Assembly: GCA_023229845.1 (NCBI GenBank)
Contig: JALNYK010000030.1
Coordinates: 1 to 34,615 of the forward strand
Reading direction: 5' to 3'
Source of the DNA: Gallionella sp.
GTDB taxonomy: Bacteria > Pseudomonadota > Gammaproteobacteria > Burkholderiales > Gallionellaceae
Length of the DNA stretch: 34,615 nucleotides
Numbering within the stretch: the stretch's first letter is position 1; each line of letters begins with the position of its first letter. Below the pieces are notes generated by a model. That model worked only from the letters and a program-made list of their open reading frames with translations. It made no database searches and was not told where the DNA came from. The position numbers were made by a program, and so were the translations under genes. This document shows, in pieces, positions 7,513 to 15,372 of this stretch.

Positions 7513-8637
7513 ATGCAAAAAGCCTCATCCAACCAGCTGGCCAGCCCCTCGCCGGACAAGCTTCAGGGCTTCATCGCCAGCCTGCCCGGCATGGCATGCC
7601 AGATCGAGTTGCAAGAGGACGGCCACTTCACCTTCCCTTATGTCAGCGAAGGCTGCTTGCCGCTGCTCGGCATCACGGCCAGCGACCTGCAGGCCGACGC
7701 ATCGCGTTTCCTCGAACTGATCCATGCCGAAGACATCCAGCCACTGCTGGAGAGCATGAAGACATCTGCGCAAACCCGCTGTTTCTGGAACTGGGAAGGG
7801 CGCATCACCCTGCCGGACGGCGAAACCAAATGGATCAGTCTAGGTGCCACGCCACAAGACACGCAGGGCGGAGCGCCACGCTGGGAAGGTATCCTGCTCA
7901 ACACTACCCAGAGCAAACTGGGCGAACTCGAAGTCAAGCGAGTACAGCATCAACTGCTGGAGCTCTCCTCGCATATTCAGGATGCCAAGGAACAGGAGCG
8001 CTTGCGTATTGCGCGCGAGGTTCACGACGAAATCGGCAGCCTGTTGACCGCGATGCGGATGGACCTGTTGTGGCTGATCCAGCGTCTGCCCAAGGACAGC
8101 CCCATGCTGACCGAAAAAGCCAAGACCATAGAGGAACTGGTCAACCGGGCAATCACCTCGGCCAGTCATCTGGCCCACCGCCTGCGCCCCGGCTTTCTCG
8201 ACTGCTTCGGCATCATCGCCGCCATCGAAATCGAGGCTCAGGAATTCAGCAAGCGCAGCGGCATCCCCTGCACCATCATCAAGTCACAGGAGAGTATCGA
8301 CTTGCCAGAAACGTACGCGATCACGCTGTTCCGCGTGTGCCAGGAGACGCTGAACAACATCCTGAAGCACGCCCAGGCCTCGCATGTGCAGATCGAGATC
8401 GTCAAAGGCGCCGACCACCTCGAACTGATCGTCTCCGACGACGGCGTCGGCTTCAGCGAGGCCGCCCGCGACAAGCCGCATTCCTTCGGGCTGCGCGGCA
8501 TCCATGAGCGCGTCGCTCACTTGGGCGGCACGGTCAAAATCGCCAGCACGCTGGGGCTGGGGACGCAGATCGCGGTATTCGTCCCGTTGCCGGAAGAAAC
8601 TCCGCAACAGGCGCTATTCGGGGGAGCATCGATATGA
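7513..8637 (+). CDS. Cytoplasmic PAS-domain sensor histidine kinase (HisKA_3/NarX type)
   Basis: Two-component sensor without any membrane segment or signal peptide, so it should sense a cytoplasmic cue. Residues about 18-135 resemble a PAS fold (PYVSEG, ITASDL, HAEDI, PDGETKWIS). HisKA_3 follows with the phospho-acceptor His171 in AREVHDEIG, then the HATPase with N box QETLNNILKHA (277-287), DDGVGF (309-314) and FGLRGIHERV. In-frame TAA at 7489-7491 leaves 7513 as the first ATG; no clear ribosome site precedes it. It overlaps the regulator gene by ATGA. The signal is unknown; the place between fliW and flagellin suggests motility control. Confidence 0.88.
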   Translation: MQKASSNQLASPSPDKLQGFIASLPGMACQIELQEDGHFTFPYVSEGCLPLLGITASDLQADASRFLELIHAEDIQPLLESMKTSAQTRCFWNWEGRITLPDGETKWISLGATPQDTQGGAPRWEGILLNTTQSKLGELEVKRVQHQLLELSSHIQDAKEQERLRIAREVHDEIGSLLTAMRMDLLWLIQRLPKDSPMLTEKAKTIEELVNRAITSASHLAHRLRPGFLDCFGIIAAIEIEAQEFSKRSGIPCTIIKSQESIDLPETYAITLFRVCQETLNNILKHAQASHVQIEIVKGADHLELIVSDDGVGFSEAARDKPHSFGLRGIHERVAHLGGTVKIASTLGLGTQIAVFVPLPEETPQQALFGGASI

Positions 8638-9275
8638 TCGACATTCTGGTGGTGGACGATCACGCGTTGATCCGTAAGGGCCTGATCATGCTGCTCGAAG
8701 AGAACCCGGAATTCCACATCAAGGGCGAAGCGGAAACCGGCATGCAGGCTATCAACATGGCGCGCGAACATAAATTCGATCTGGTGTTGCTGGACATCTC
8801 GCTGTCGGACAAACACGGCATAGACGTGCTCAAACAGCTCAAGTCCGAACAACCCGACATCAAAATCATCGTGTTGAGCATGTATCCGGAAGACCAGTAC
8901 GGCCTGCGCGCGCTGAAGGCCGGGGCGATGGGCTATATCAACAAGCAGAGCGCACCGGAAAAACTGGTCGGCGCGATCCATCAGGTCGTCGGCGGCAAGA
9001 AATACATCAGCCCGGCGCTGGCAGAACAGCTGCTGAGCAACCTGATCGGCGAATCGCAGGAGCAGCTGCACCAGAGCCTGTCCAACCGGGAATACCAAAC
9101 GCTGTGCCTGATGGCCTCCGGCAAATCCCTGACCGAGATATCCGAGATCATGGTAGTCAGCCCGAAGACCGTCAGCGTCTATCGCGCCCGCATGCTGGAG
9201 AAAATGGGTTTCAACAACAATGCCGAGGCCGTACACTATGCCATCGCCCACGATCTAGTCGAAGCCAAGAAATGA
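8634..9275 (+). CDS. NarL/FixJ-family response regulator
   Basis: Cognate regulator of the preceding kinase, overlapping it by 4 bp. It has 213 residues. The receiver domain has the acidic pair Asp8-Asp9, phospho-acceptor Asp54 (LLDIS), Ser82 and Lys104. The LuxR-type helix-turn-helix is at about 149-205 (LSNREYQTLCLMASGKS, then PKTVSVYRARMLEKMGF). It probably acts as a DNA-binding transcription factor; target promoters are unknown, though flagellin genes lie 2.2 kb downstream. Confidence 0.92.
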   Translation: MIDILVVDDHALIRKGLIMLLEENPEFHIKGEAETGMQAINMAREHKFDLVLLDISLSDKHGIDVLKQLKSEQPDIKIIVLSMYPEDQYGLRALKAGAMGYINKQSAPEKLVGAIHQVVGGKKYISPALAEQLLSNLIGESQEQLHQSLSNREYQTLCLMASGKSLTEISEIMVVSPKTVSVYRARMLEKMGFNNNAEAVHYAIAHDLVEAKK

Positions 9276-9306
9276 ATCATCGCTACCTCTGAGTCAATAA
9301 GGGATC

Positions 9307-11085
9307 ATGAACAAGCCTTCCGCCACCCCCTCCGAACTGGCTCGCGAGACGCTGATTAAGCTGGCCTCGCACAAAATGCCGCCGACACCTGGCAATTACG
9401 CCAGAATCTATGCCGAAATCAGCGGCATCCCGATAGCCGATCAGGCTGGCGCAGAAAAAATCCTGCACCGACTCGCCGAACATCTCGGTCACGACCCCAA
9501 GGCAGCATCACAGAGCGCCGCATTGCAAAAAGGGATAGAAACGGAAAATTGGGAACTTTGTTTTAAAGAACTCCAGAAGCTACTAACGCAAACCAGTGAC
9601 AGCGAACCCGCCATGCCGTGGGCCAACCTGATTCGCGACCTGCTGCGCCAGCTGGAAACCACACACAAGGGGATAACACTCGCCCGCAAGAAGGATGGCG
9701 TGGAAACCGTATTGAAACGTTTCTCCGCGAACCCGGAAACCCTGTTTGACAAGCTGAACGGCTTGATGCGCTCATGGGCGGAATCGCCGGTCGCCACGGC
9801 GACAGCCGAGGTCGAAACGAAACCAGCCGAAGTAGCCGCAATTCCTGTCGCCAGCCCCGCTGCCGCCATGGCAGTGGCGCCGACCGCCACCGGAAACATC
9901 GTCAGCCAACTCTCTGAAGCGCTGGCCCAAGCTCTGGAAAGCCTGTTCAGCGCACTGCCGGAATTAGCAGCAGAAGCCCCGCCCCTGGTGCAACAGGTAC
10001 GCAACATCCAGACGCCCGAACAGATGTCCGCGCTGAACAAGCAGCTCCGCCACTTCTGGATCAGGGTTGAGCTGCACGCAGGGGACAAGATCAAGATCCA
10101 CGACGGGCTGATCCGCTTGCTGCGACTGCTGGTGGAAAACATCGGCGAAATGGTCGAAGACGAAGAATGGCTGCACGGCCAGATCGCCATCCTGCAGGAA
10201 ATCATCGCCAGCCCGATCGACCGGCGCAGCATCGCCGATGCCGAACGCGGCCTGCGCGACGCGATCATCAAACAAGGCCTGCTCAAACAAAGCCTGATCG
10301 AGGCAAAAAGCACACTGCGCAGCCTGATGACTACTTTCATCGACCGATTGGGCGAGATCACCGTCAGCACCGGCGACTACCACCAGAAAATCGAGGGATA
10401 CAGCAAGAAAATCAGCAAATCCAAGAACATTGCCGACCTGAGCCACCTGCTGGAAGACATCATGCAGGACACCCGCACCATCCAGACCAACGCGTTACGT
10501 TCGCACGAGGAACTGGTCAACACCCGCAAGCAGGTGCAGGAATCCGAGGCCAAGATCAGACAACTGGAACAGGAACTGAGCCAGGTCAGCGAGCTGGTGC
10601 GCGAAGACCAGCTCACCGGTGCGCTCAACCGGCGCGGGCTGGATGCCGCCTTCGAACACGACGCCGGTCAGGCCGACCGCACCCAAAGCCAGCTGTGCGT
10701 CTCGCTGCTGGACATCGACAACTTCAAGCGCCTCAACGACACTCAGGGTCACCATGCCGGAGACCTGGCGCTAGTCCACCTGAGCGCCGTCATCAAGGAG
10801 GCGCTACGCCCCAGCGACTCGGTCGCCCGCTACGGCGGCGAAGAATTCGTCATCCTGCTGCCCGACACGTCGCTGGAAGAAGCGACCGCAACGATCGAAC
10901 GCCTGCAGCGGGAACTCACCAAGCAATTCTTCCTGCATGAGAACGAACGCATCCTGATCACATTCAGCGCAGGGGTAGCGCAACGCGCCCCTCAAGAACC
11001 GCAGGAAGAGGTGATCGGCCGTGCCGACAAGGCCATGTATCAAGCCAAACACACCGGAAAAAATCGCGTCGTAACTGCGAAATAG
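9307..11085 (+). CDS. GGDEF diguanylate cyclase
   Basis: Makes c-di-GMP from two GTP. The 592 residues carry a C-terminal GGDEF domain (about 430-590) with an intact active loop GGEEF at 510-514 and an inhibitory I-site RxxD (Arg501-Asp504) exactly five residues before it, so product inhibition is expected. There is no EAL domain and no membrane segment. The N terminus carries MPPTPGNYARIYAEISG, a motif seen in other proteobacterial GGDEF proteins. The middle is long and helical with an Ala/Pro linker (about 160-200) and a coiled coil before GGDEF (about 395-430). It starts 31 bp after the response regulator, so it is probably in the same operon. Its product could feed the two PilZ receptors downstream. 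Confidence 0.93.
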   Translation: MNKPSATPSELARETLIKLASHKMPPTPGNYARIYAEISGIPIADQAGAEKILHRLAEHLGHDPKAASQSAALQKGIETENWELCFKELQKLLTQTSDSEPAMPWANLIRDLLRQLETTHKGITLARKKDGVETVLKRFSANPETLFDKLNGLMRSWAESPVATATAEVETKPAEVAAIPVASPAAAMAVAPTATGNIVSQLSEALAQALESLFSALPELAAEAPPLVQQVRNIQTPEQMSALNKQLRHFWIRVELHAGDKIKIHDGLIRLLRLLVENIGEMVEDEEWLHGQIAILQEIIASPIDRRSIADAERGLRDAIIKQGLLKQSLIEAKSTLRSLMTTFIDRLGEITVSTGDYHQKIEGYSKKISKSKNIADLSHLLEDIMQDTRTIQTNALRSHEELVNTRKQVQESEAKIRQLEQELSQVSELVREDQLTGALNRRGLDAAFEHDAGQADRTQSQLCVSLLDIDNFKRLNDTQGHHAGDLALVHLSAVIKEALRPSDSVARYGGEEFVILLPDTSLEEATATIERLQRELTKQFFLHENERILITFSAGVAQRAPQEPQEEVIGRADKAMYQAKHTGKNRVVTAK

Positions 11086-11104
11086 CCAATCCGCCTGCGA
11101 GTCC

Positions 11105-11121
11105 GCCCTCGGAACGAGGGC
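11105..11121 (+). terminator. Hairpin after the diguanylate cyclase gene
   Basis: GCCCTCG-GAA-CGAGGGC is a perfect 7-bp stem with a 3-base loop, 20 bp after the stop codon. No T-run follows, so it may be a weak or factor-assisted terminator or an mRNA 3'-end stabiliser. Confidence 0.4.
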
Positions 11122-11433
11122 CTCATCGGCACACAACGCGAAACTCGCATTAGCGAGATCCCCCTTCTCCCCCTGCGCTAATTCCATCCAGCCGCGAGAT
11201 TGACTCGCGAGAACTTGCGAAACACCACAAATCGCACAAATACCGTCTGGAAACATGCAAATGGCGGGTTTTTATTGCTGTATTCAACGCTTTAAAAGCC
11301 CGACACAGCAAATATCATTCGACCTGCTTATTCGTTGCGTGCTATCGAGCCTGACAACACTGACAAATATCCGGAGGGGGGACGGAATAGCCCTCAAAAC
11401 TCCAGTCGTATTTAGTAACTAAATGGAAATGGG

Positions 11434-11447
11434 CGGCCGAACAGCCG
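11434..11447 (+). promoter_or_regulatory. Leader hairpin before flagellin 1
   Basis: CGGC-CGAACA-GCCG can form a 4-bp stem with a 6-base loop, ending exactly 30 bases before the start codon. The second flagellin has the same stem, a different 6-base loop and the same distance (12637-12650). With the shared AAGGAG site this suggests a conserved element for translation control or mRNA stability. Confidence 0.4.
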
Positions 11448-11477
11448 GGCGTAAACCGAAATTCAAGGAGAACTAAA

Positions 11478-12314
11478 ATGCCACAAGTCATCAATACCAA
11501 CATCGGGTCCCTGAATGCACAGCGCAACCTGAACTCTTCTCAGGGCGCAATGCAAACCGCATTGCAACGCCTCTCTTCCGGCTTGCGCGTCAACAGTGCG
11601 AAGGACGATGCGGCAGGTTTGGCGATCGCCTCGCGCATGGAAAGCCAGATTCGCGGCATGAACATGGCAATACGCAATGCCAACGACGGCATCTCGCTGT
11701 CACAAACGGCCGAAGGCTCGCTGGCAACTATCGGCGCCAACCTGGCGCGCATGCGCGAACTCGCCGTTCAAGGCGCCAATGCAACCGCCAATGCAGCCCT
11801 AACCCCGGACATCGCATCGATTGACCTGGAATACACCCAGTTGGCAGAGGAAAACGCGCGCGTTCTGGCCTCCACCAAGTTCAACGGCACCATACTGTTG
11901 ACTGGCGGAGCCAACCTGACTTTCCAGATCGGCGCGAACAACATCCCTGGGGAAGACCAGTTGACCATCCAGACCGGCGCCATCGCACTGGGCACCTCCG
12001 CAAGCGTGCCGCCAGCCGGGATGGTCGATCAGATTGGCGCTCAAACCGCACTTGGCACCCTGGATGCCGACATTAAAGCTGTGGCAGACTTGCGTGCCAC
12101 CTTTGGTGCGATGCAGTCGCGTTTCGAATCCGTAATCAACAACCTGTCAATCGCAAGCGAGAATCAATCTGCCGCCAAGAGTCGCATCATGGATGCCGAC
12201 TTCGCCGCAGAAACCGCCGCACTGACTCGCGCCCAGATTCTGCAGCAAGCGGGCACCGCAATGCTCGCGCAAGCCAACCAGATGCCGAACAATGTGCTGC
12301 AACTGCTGCAATAA
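11478..12314 (+). CDS. fliC: Flagellin, first copy
   Basis: Filament subunit. At 278 residues it is a short flagellin: conserved N-terminal D0/D1 (starts MPQVINTNIGSLNAQRNLN, then QRLSSGLRVNSAKDDAAGLA) and C-terminal D1/D0 (FESVINNLSIASENQSAAKS, ending ANQMPNNVLQLLQ), with only a small central segment in place of D2/D3. AAGGAG lies 7 bases before ATG. The paralogue lies 366 bp downstream; termini are nearly identical and centres differ. Secretion would need FliS, and translation may be controlled through FliW (both in this window). No clear promoter was found. Confidence 0.96.
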   Translation: MPQVINTNIGSLNAQRNLNSSQGAMQTALQRLSSGLRVNSAKDDAAGLAIASRMESQIRGMNMAIRNANDGISLSQTAEGSLATIGANLARMRELAVQGANATANAALTPDIASIDLEYTQLAEENARVLASTKFNGTILLTGGANLTFQIGANNIPGEDQLTIQTGAIALGTSASVPPAGMVDQIGAQTALGTLDADIKAVADLRATFGAMQSRFESVINNLSIASENQSAAKSRIMDADFAAETAALTRAQILQQAGTAMLAQANQMPNNVLQLLQ

Positions 12315-12344
12315 CGCACCTGGTGGATTAACCCGCAACCAAGG

Positions 12345-12371
12345 TTAAGTCCGCCGGCATAGTGCCGATAA
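12345..12371 (+). promoter_or_regulatory. Distal sigma-28 promoter of flagellin 2
   Basis: -35 TTAAGTCC (12345-12352; 5 of 8 matches), an 11-nt spacer, and -10 GCCGATAA (12364-12371; 8 of 8). It lies only 30 bp after the first flagellin stop. A transcript from here would start near 12378, just before the hairpin at 12390-12411. Confidence 0.6.
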
Positions 12372-12389
12372 CACTGCCAACGCGACCAA

Positions 12390-12411
12390 GCAACCCCTCC
12401 GATTGGGTTGC
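12390..12411 (+). terminator. Hairpin between the two flagellin genes
   Basis: GCAACCC-CTCCGATT-GGGTTGC forms a 7-bp stem with an 8-base loop, 75 bp after the first flagellin stop. There is no T-run, so termination efficiency is uncertain. It sits between the two sigma-28-type promoters, so it would also lie at the 5' end of RNA from the distal one. Confidence 0.4.
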
Positions 12412-12553
12412 GAGCATCCTTTCCGCGCAAGAGCCTCCAGAGGCGCCAGCCGGACGCGCCGCAATCAGGTCATGGGATTTCACGCGCCCATGGAAATGGC
12501 ATGGCGGCAGCCCAACAGCCGATTGATGCGGCAAAGAGCCAACCAAAATCTCC

Positions 12554-12580
12554 TAAAGTTTTCCCGCAAGGCTCCGATAA
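12554..12580 (+). promoter_or_regulatory. Proximal sigma-28 (FliA) promoter of flagellin 2
   Basis: -35 TAAAGTTT (12554-12561) is a perfect consensus match, the spacer is 11 nt, and -10 TCCGATAA (12573-12580) matches 7 of 8. The predicted start near 12587 gives a leader of about 94 nt. It is the strongest promoter I can see in the window. Confidence 0.88.
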
Positions 12581-12636
12581 CAGGCTCAACGGCGGTTGAT
12601 TAAGCCCGACACTCGATGACGGCAAACCAACGTGAA

Positions 12637-12650
12637 CGGCTAATCGGCCG
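12637..12650 (+). promoter_or_regulatory. Leader hairpin before flagellin 2
   Basis: CGGC-TAATCG-GCCG gives the same 4-bp stem and 6-base loop size as upstream of flagellin 1, again ending 30 bases before ATG. The loop sequence differs while the arms are kept. Confidence 0.4.
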
Positions 12651-12680
12651 GGTAAAAATCGAAATTTAAGGAGAGCTAAA

Positions 12681-13502
12681 ATGGCACAAGTCATCAACAC
12701 CAACATCGGATCCCTGAACGCACAGCGCAACCTGAACGCTTCTCAGGGCGCAATGCAAACCGCATTGCAACGCCTGTCTTCCGGCTTGCGCGTCAACAGT
12801 GCGAAGGACGATGCGGCAGGCATGGCGATCGCCTCGCGCATGGAAAGCCAGATTCGCGGCATGAACATGGCCGTGCGCAATGCCAACGACGGTATCTCGC
12901 TGGCGCAAACGGCAGAAGGCTCGCTGGCAACTATCGGCGCAAATCTTGCACGCATGCGCGAACTTGCCGTTCAGGCTTCCAATGCCACCGCCTCCTCCGG
13001 CACCAATAACGACGTCACGTCGATCGATCTGGAATATACCCAGTTGCAAGCGGAAAACGCCCGGGTTCTGGCCGCAACCAAGTTCAATGGCCAAGTGCTC
13101 CTGACAGGTGGCACCTCTCTGACTTTTCAGATCGGCGCAAACAGCGTCGCATTAGAAGACCAGTTGACCGTCGCTACCGGCAGTATCGCACTGACCGCCA
13201 CTACCGCTTTGACCGACCCGGCTACCGCACAGCCTGAACTTGCCAAGCTGGATGCCGATATTGCAGCAGTGGCGTCAACGCGCGCCACGTTCGGCGCAAC
13301 TCAGTCGCGCTTCGAGTCCGTGATCAGCAACCTGTCAATCGCCGCCGAAAACCAGTCCGCCGCTCGCAGCCGCATCATGGACACCGACTTCGCGGCAGAA
13401 ACCTCTGCGCTGACCCGTGCCCAGATTCTGCAACAGGCCGGCACCGCGATGCTCGCGCAAGCCAACCAGATGCCGAACAACGTGCTGACTCTGTTGCGTT
13501 AA
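12681..13502 (+). CDS. fliC: Flagellin, second copy
   Basis: Second filament subunit, 273 residues, again a minimal flagellin lacking large D2/D3 domains. Its N-terminal third matches the first copy almost exactly (MAQVINTNIGSLNAQRNLN); the variable centre is about residues 105-200; the C terminus ends ANQMPNNVLTLLR. AAGGAG lies 7 bases before ATG. It is preceded by two sigma-28-type promoters, so it is probably the main late-expressed flagellin, and it heads the flaG-fliD-fliS-fliT run. Confidence 0.96.
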   Translation: MAQVINTNIGSLNAQRNLNASQGAMQTALQRLSSGLRVNSAKDDAAGMAIASRMESQIRGMNMAVRNANDGISLAQTAEGSLATIGANLARMRELAVQASNATASSGTNNDVTSIDLEYTQLQAENARVLAATKFNGQVLLTGGTSLTFQIGANSVALEDQLTVATGSIALTATTALTDPATAQPELAKLDADIAAVASTRATFGATQSRFESVISNLSIAAENQSAARSRIMDTDFAAETSALTRAQILQQAGTAMLAQANQMPNNVLTLLR

Positions 13503-13522
13503 GGGTTAAGGTCTATTAATCT

Positions 13523-13544
13523 CCCGACTGGGTAACCGGTCGGG
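13523..13544 (+). promoter_or_regulatory. GNRA-tetraloop hairpin between flagellin 2 and flaG
   Basis: CCCGACTGG-GTAA-CCGGTCGGG forms a 9-bp stem (one T-G pair) closed by a GTAA (GNRA-class) loop, 20 bp after the flagellin stop. Without a T-run it is more likely a 3'-end stabiliser or partial attenuator that keeps flagellin mRNA more abundant than flaG-fliD mRNA. Confidence 0.5.
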
Positions 13545-13566
13545 AACTAGAGGAAGGAGAGGCAAA

Positions 13567-13965
13567 ATGCTTATCCAGAATACAAGCAACATGGCACAGG
13601 CTCCACAGCCTGCCAGGCAGGCCAGCGATGGCCTGCCTAGCGTCGCCGTTGCCGTCGCCTCGAGTCCACAGGCCAAACCCAGCGCACCTGTCGAATTGCC
13701 CGAAGTCGCAGTCAAGAAAGTGGCAGAGGAACACCCTTCTGCCACCCAATTGCAAAATGCGATGGAGGGTATCAACAAGGCGTTACGGCAATCAGGCAAG
13801 AGCTTGGAGTTCAGCGTGGACGAGAGCAGCAAACGGCAAATCGTCAAGGTGGTCGATACCGAGACGGGGGATGTAATTCGCCAATTTCCTTCCGAGGAAA
13901 TGCTAGCGATTTCGCGCTCGATCGACATGATCCAGCAAGGCTTGCTGATCAAACAGGAGGCATAA
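13567..13965 (+). CDS. flaG: FlaG-family flagellar protein
   Basis: FlaG proteins influence filament length in several polar flagellates; the mechanism is poorly defined. The 132 residues comprise a variable Ala/Pro/Val-rich N terminus (1-50) and the conserved FlaG domain (about 60-130) with LEFSVDE, VKVVDTETGDVIRQFPSEEM and a terminal helix ending LLIKQEA. GGAAGGAG lies just upstream. The usual position between fliC and fliD supports the call. Confidence 0.92.
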   Translation: MLIQNTSNMAQAPQPARQASDGLPSVAVAVASSPQAKPSAPVELPEVAVKKVAEEHPSATQLQNAMEGINKALRQSGKSLEFSVDESSKRQIVKVVDTETGDVIRQFPSEEMLAISRSIDMIQQGLLIKQEA

Positions 13966-13975
13966 GGGGATAACC

Positions 13976-15358
13976 ATGGCAGTCTCATCGGCAACTAGCG
14001 GCGGCGGCATCGACGTAGCAGGAATCGTCAGCCAGTTAATGACCGCTGAACGACAGCCATTGGCTGCCCTCAGCACCCGAGAGGCCAGTTATCAATCCAA
14101 GATTTCCGCTTTGGGCACCGTAAAAAGCGCCCTTTCGGCATTTCAATCGGCGGCACGGAGCTTGAGCGACCTGAGCGCCACCCCAAGTAATACCACAGCC
14201 TCATCCGACAGCACCTTGTTCACCGCCACCGCGAGCAGCGCCGCGGCTATCGGTACGCACACGATAGAAATCGGCAATCTAGCGCAGGCGCAAAAACTGG
14301 CAGCCACCGGACAAACCGACACGACAACGGCAATTGGAACCGGTACGCTGACTTTCGATTTCGGCACAACTACCGCCGGAGTGTTTGCTTCCGGAGGTGC
14401 GGGTACGAAGACTGTCACTATCGACGAGACGAACAACACGTTGCAGGGTATACGCGACGCGATCAACGCGGCAAATATCGGCGTGACCGCCAATATCGTC
14501 AACGATGGCGGGGCCACCCCTTACCGCCTGACCCTGAGCAGCAGCGCAACCGGTCTCAGCAACACCATGCAGATTGCGGTTGCCGGCGATACCGCGCTGT
14601 CCGATTTGCTGAATTACGATCCGAACGGCGTCATGAACATGACCCAGACGGCAACCGCACAAAATGCCGCGCTGATAGTCGATGGCGTAGCGGTCAGCAA
14701 GGCCAGCAACACCGTCAGCGATGTCATCGATGGCGTAACGCTTACTCTGCTGAAGCCAACCACCGGCCAAGAATCCATTGAAACCAAGCGCGACACTGCC
14801 GCATTGCAGGCCGCTGTAGAAAGCTTCGCGAAGACATACAGCGACCTGAACAAGACCCTTACCGACCTGACTGCATATAACGCCACGACTCGCAAAGCAG
14901 CCGCGCTGCAAGGCGACTCGGTCATACGCGGGATGCAGACCCGGCTTCGCAGCATTCTGAGCGCCGAAGTCGCTACCGGGGGTACGCTCACCACACTGTC
15001 CCAGATCGGCGTAAGCACACAAAAAGATGGCTCGCTCAAGGTGGACACCGCGAAACTAACCGCGGCCATCAACGGTAATTTCGGTGATTTTTCCGCGTTA
15101 CTTGGACGGCCGCTAGGCTATGGCTATGCCCTCAACGAGTTCGCGTCCACCACGCTGGGCTTCGACGGTGCTCTCACCGGACGCACCGAAGGACTCAACA
15201 ATGCGATACGCGACATTGGAAAACAACGCGACGCGATCAATACTCGCTTGGTATCCGTGGAGGCACGTTACCGCCGGCAGTTCACCTCGCTGGACAGCAT
15301 GCTGAGCAGCATGGGCCAGACCAGCTCTTACCTATCCCAGCAACTTAGCAAACTCTAA
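13976..15358 (+). CDS. fliD: Flagellar filament cap protein FliD (HAP2)
   Basis: FliD forms the distal cap under which exported flagellin folds. The 460 residues contain the N-terminal coiled region (GIDVAGIVSQLMTAERQPL at about 11-29), a central Thr/Ala-rich beta domain, a flagellin hook IN-like segment around 140-175, and the C-terminal coiled region ending SMLSSMGQTSSYLSQQLSKL. Length is typical. The start is 10 bp after flaG, with AGGGG upstream. Its likely chaperone FliT is encoded two genes downstream. Confidence 0.96.
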   Translation: MAVSSATSGGGIDVAGIVSQLMTAERQPLAALSTREASYQSKISALGTVKSALSAFQSAARSLSDLSATPSNTTASSDSTLFTATASSAAAIGTHTIEIGNLAQAQKLAATGQTDTTTAIGTGTLTFDFGTTTAGVFASGGAGTKTVTIDETNNTLQGIRDAINAANIGVTANIVNDGGATPYRLTLSSSATGLSNTMQIAVAGDTALSDLLNYDPNGVMNMTQTATAQNAALIVDGVAVSKASNTVSDVIDGVTLTLLKPTTGQESIETKRDTAALQAAVESFAKTYSDLNKTLTDLTAYNATTRKAAALQGDSVIRGMQTRLRSILSAEVATGGTLTTLSQIGVSTQKDGSLKVDTAKLTAAINGNFGDFSALLGRPLGYGYALNEFASTTLGFDGALTGRTEGLNNAIRDIGKQRDAINTRLVSVEARYRRQFTSLDSMLSSMGQTSSYLSQQLSKL

Positions 15359-15372
15359 GACAGGAGATCACT

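Larger units (their letters stand above)
11086..11477. other. Intergenic region upstream of the first flagellin
   Basis: 392 bp without a gene. It holds a 7-bp hairpin at 11105-11121 and two smaller inverted repeats with the same GCGAG/CTCGC arms, 11144-11157 and 11193-11209. It also has a 13-bp palindrome at 11411-11423, several GGA motifs and the flagellin leader hairpin. I could not find a consensus sigma-28 or sigma-54 promoter, unlike the second flagellin. Confidence 0.5.
12315..12680. other. Intergenic region between the flagellin genes
   Basis: 366 bp without a gene. It contains two sigma-28-type promoters, a hairpin between them, and a leader hairpin at 12637-12650. Around 12490-12520 it holds a segment (ATGGAAATGG ... 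AACAGCCG) that resembles 11423-11447 upstream of the first flagellin, pointing to tandem duplication of gene plus leader. Confidence 0.6.

Noticed and set aside
7479..8507. A 342-codon plus-strand frame overlapping the histidine kinase
   Set aside because: It is out of frame with a gene showing complete kinase motifs; the product is Arg/Pro/Gln-rich low complexity.
11416..11442. A sigma-28-like pair before flagellin 1 (TAACTAAA and GCCGAACA)
   Set aside because: The spacer is 12 nt, only 3 of 8 -35 bases match, and GCCGAACA belongs to the leader hairpin shared with flagellin 2.
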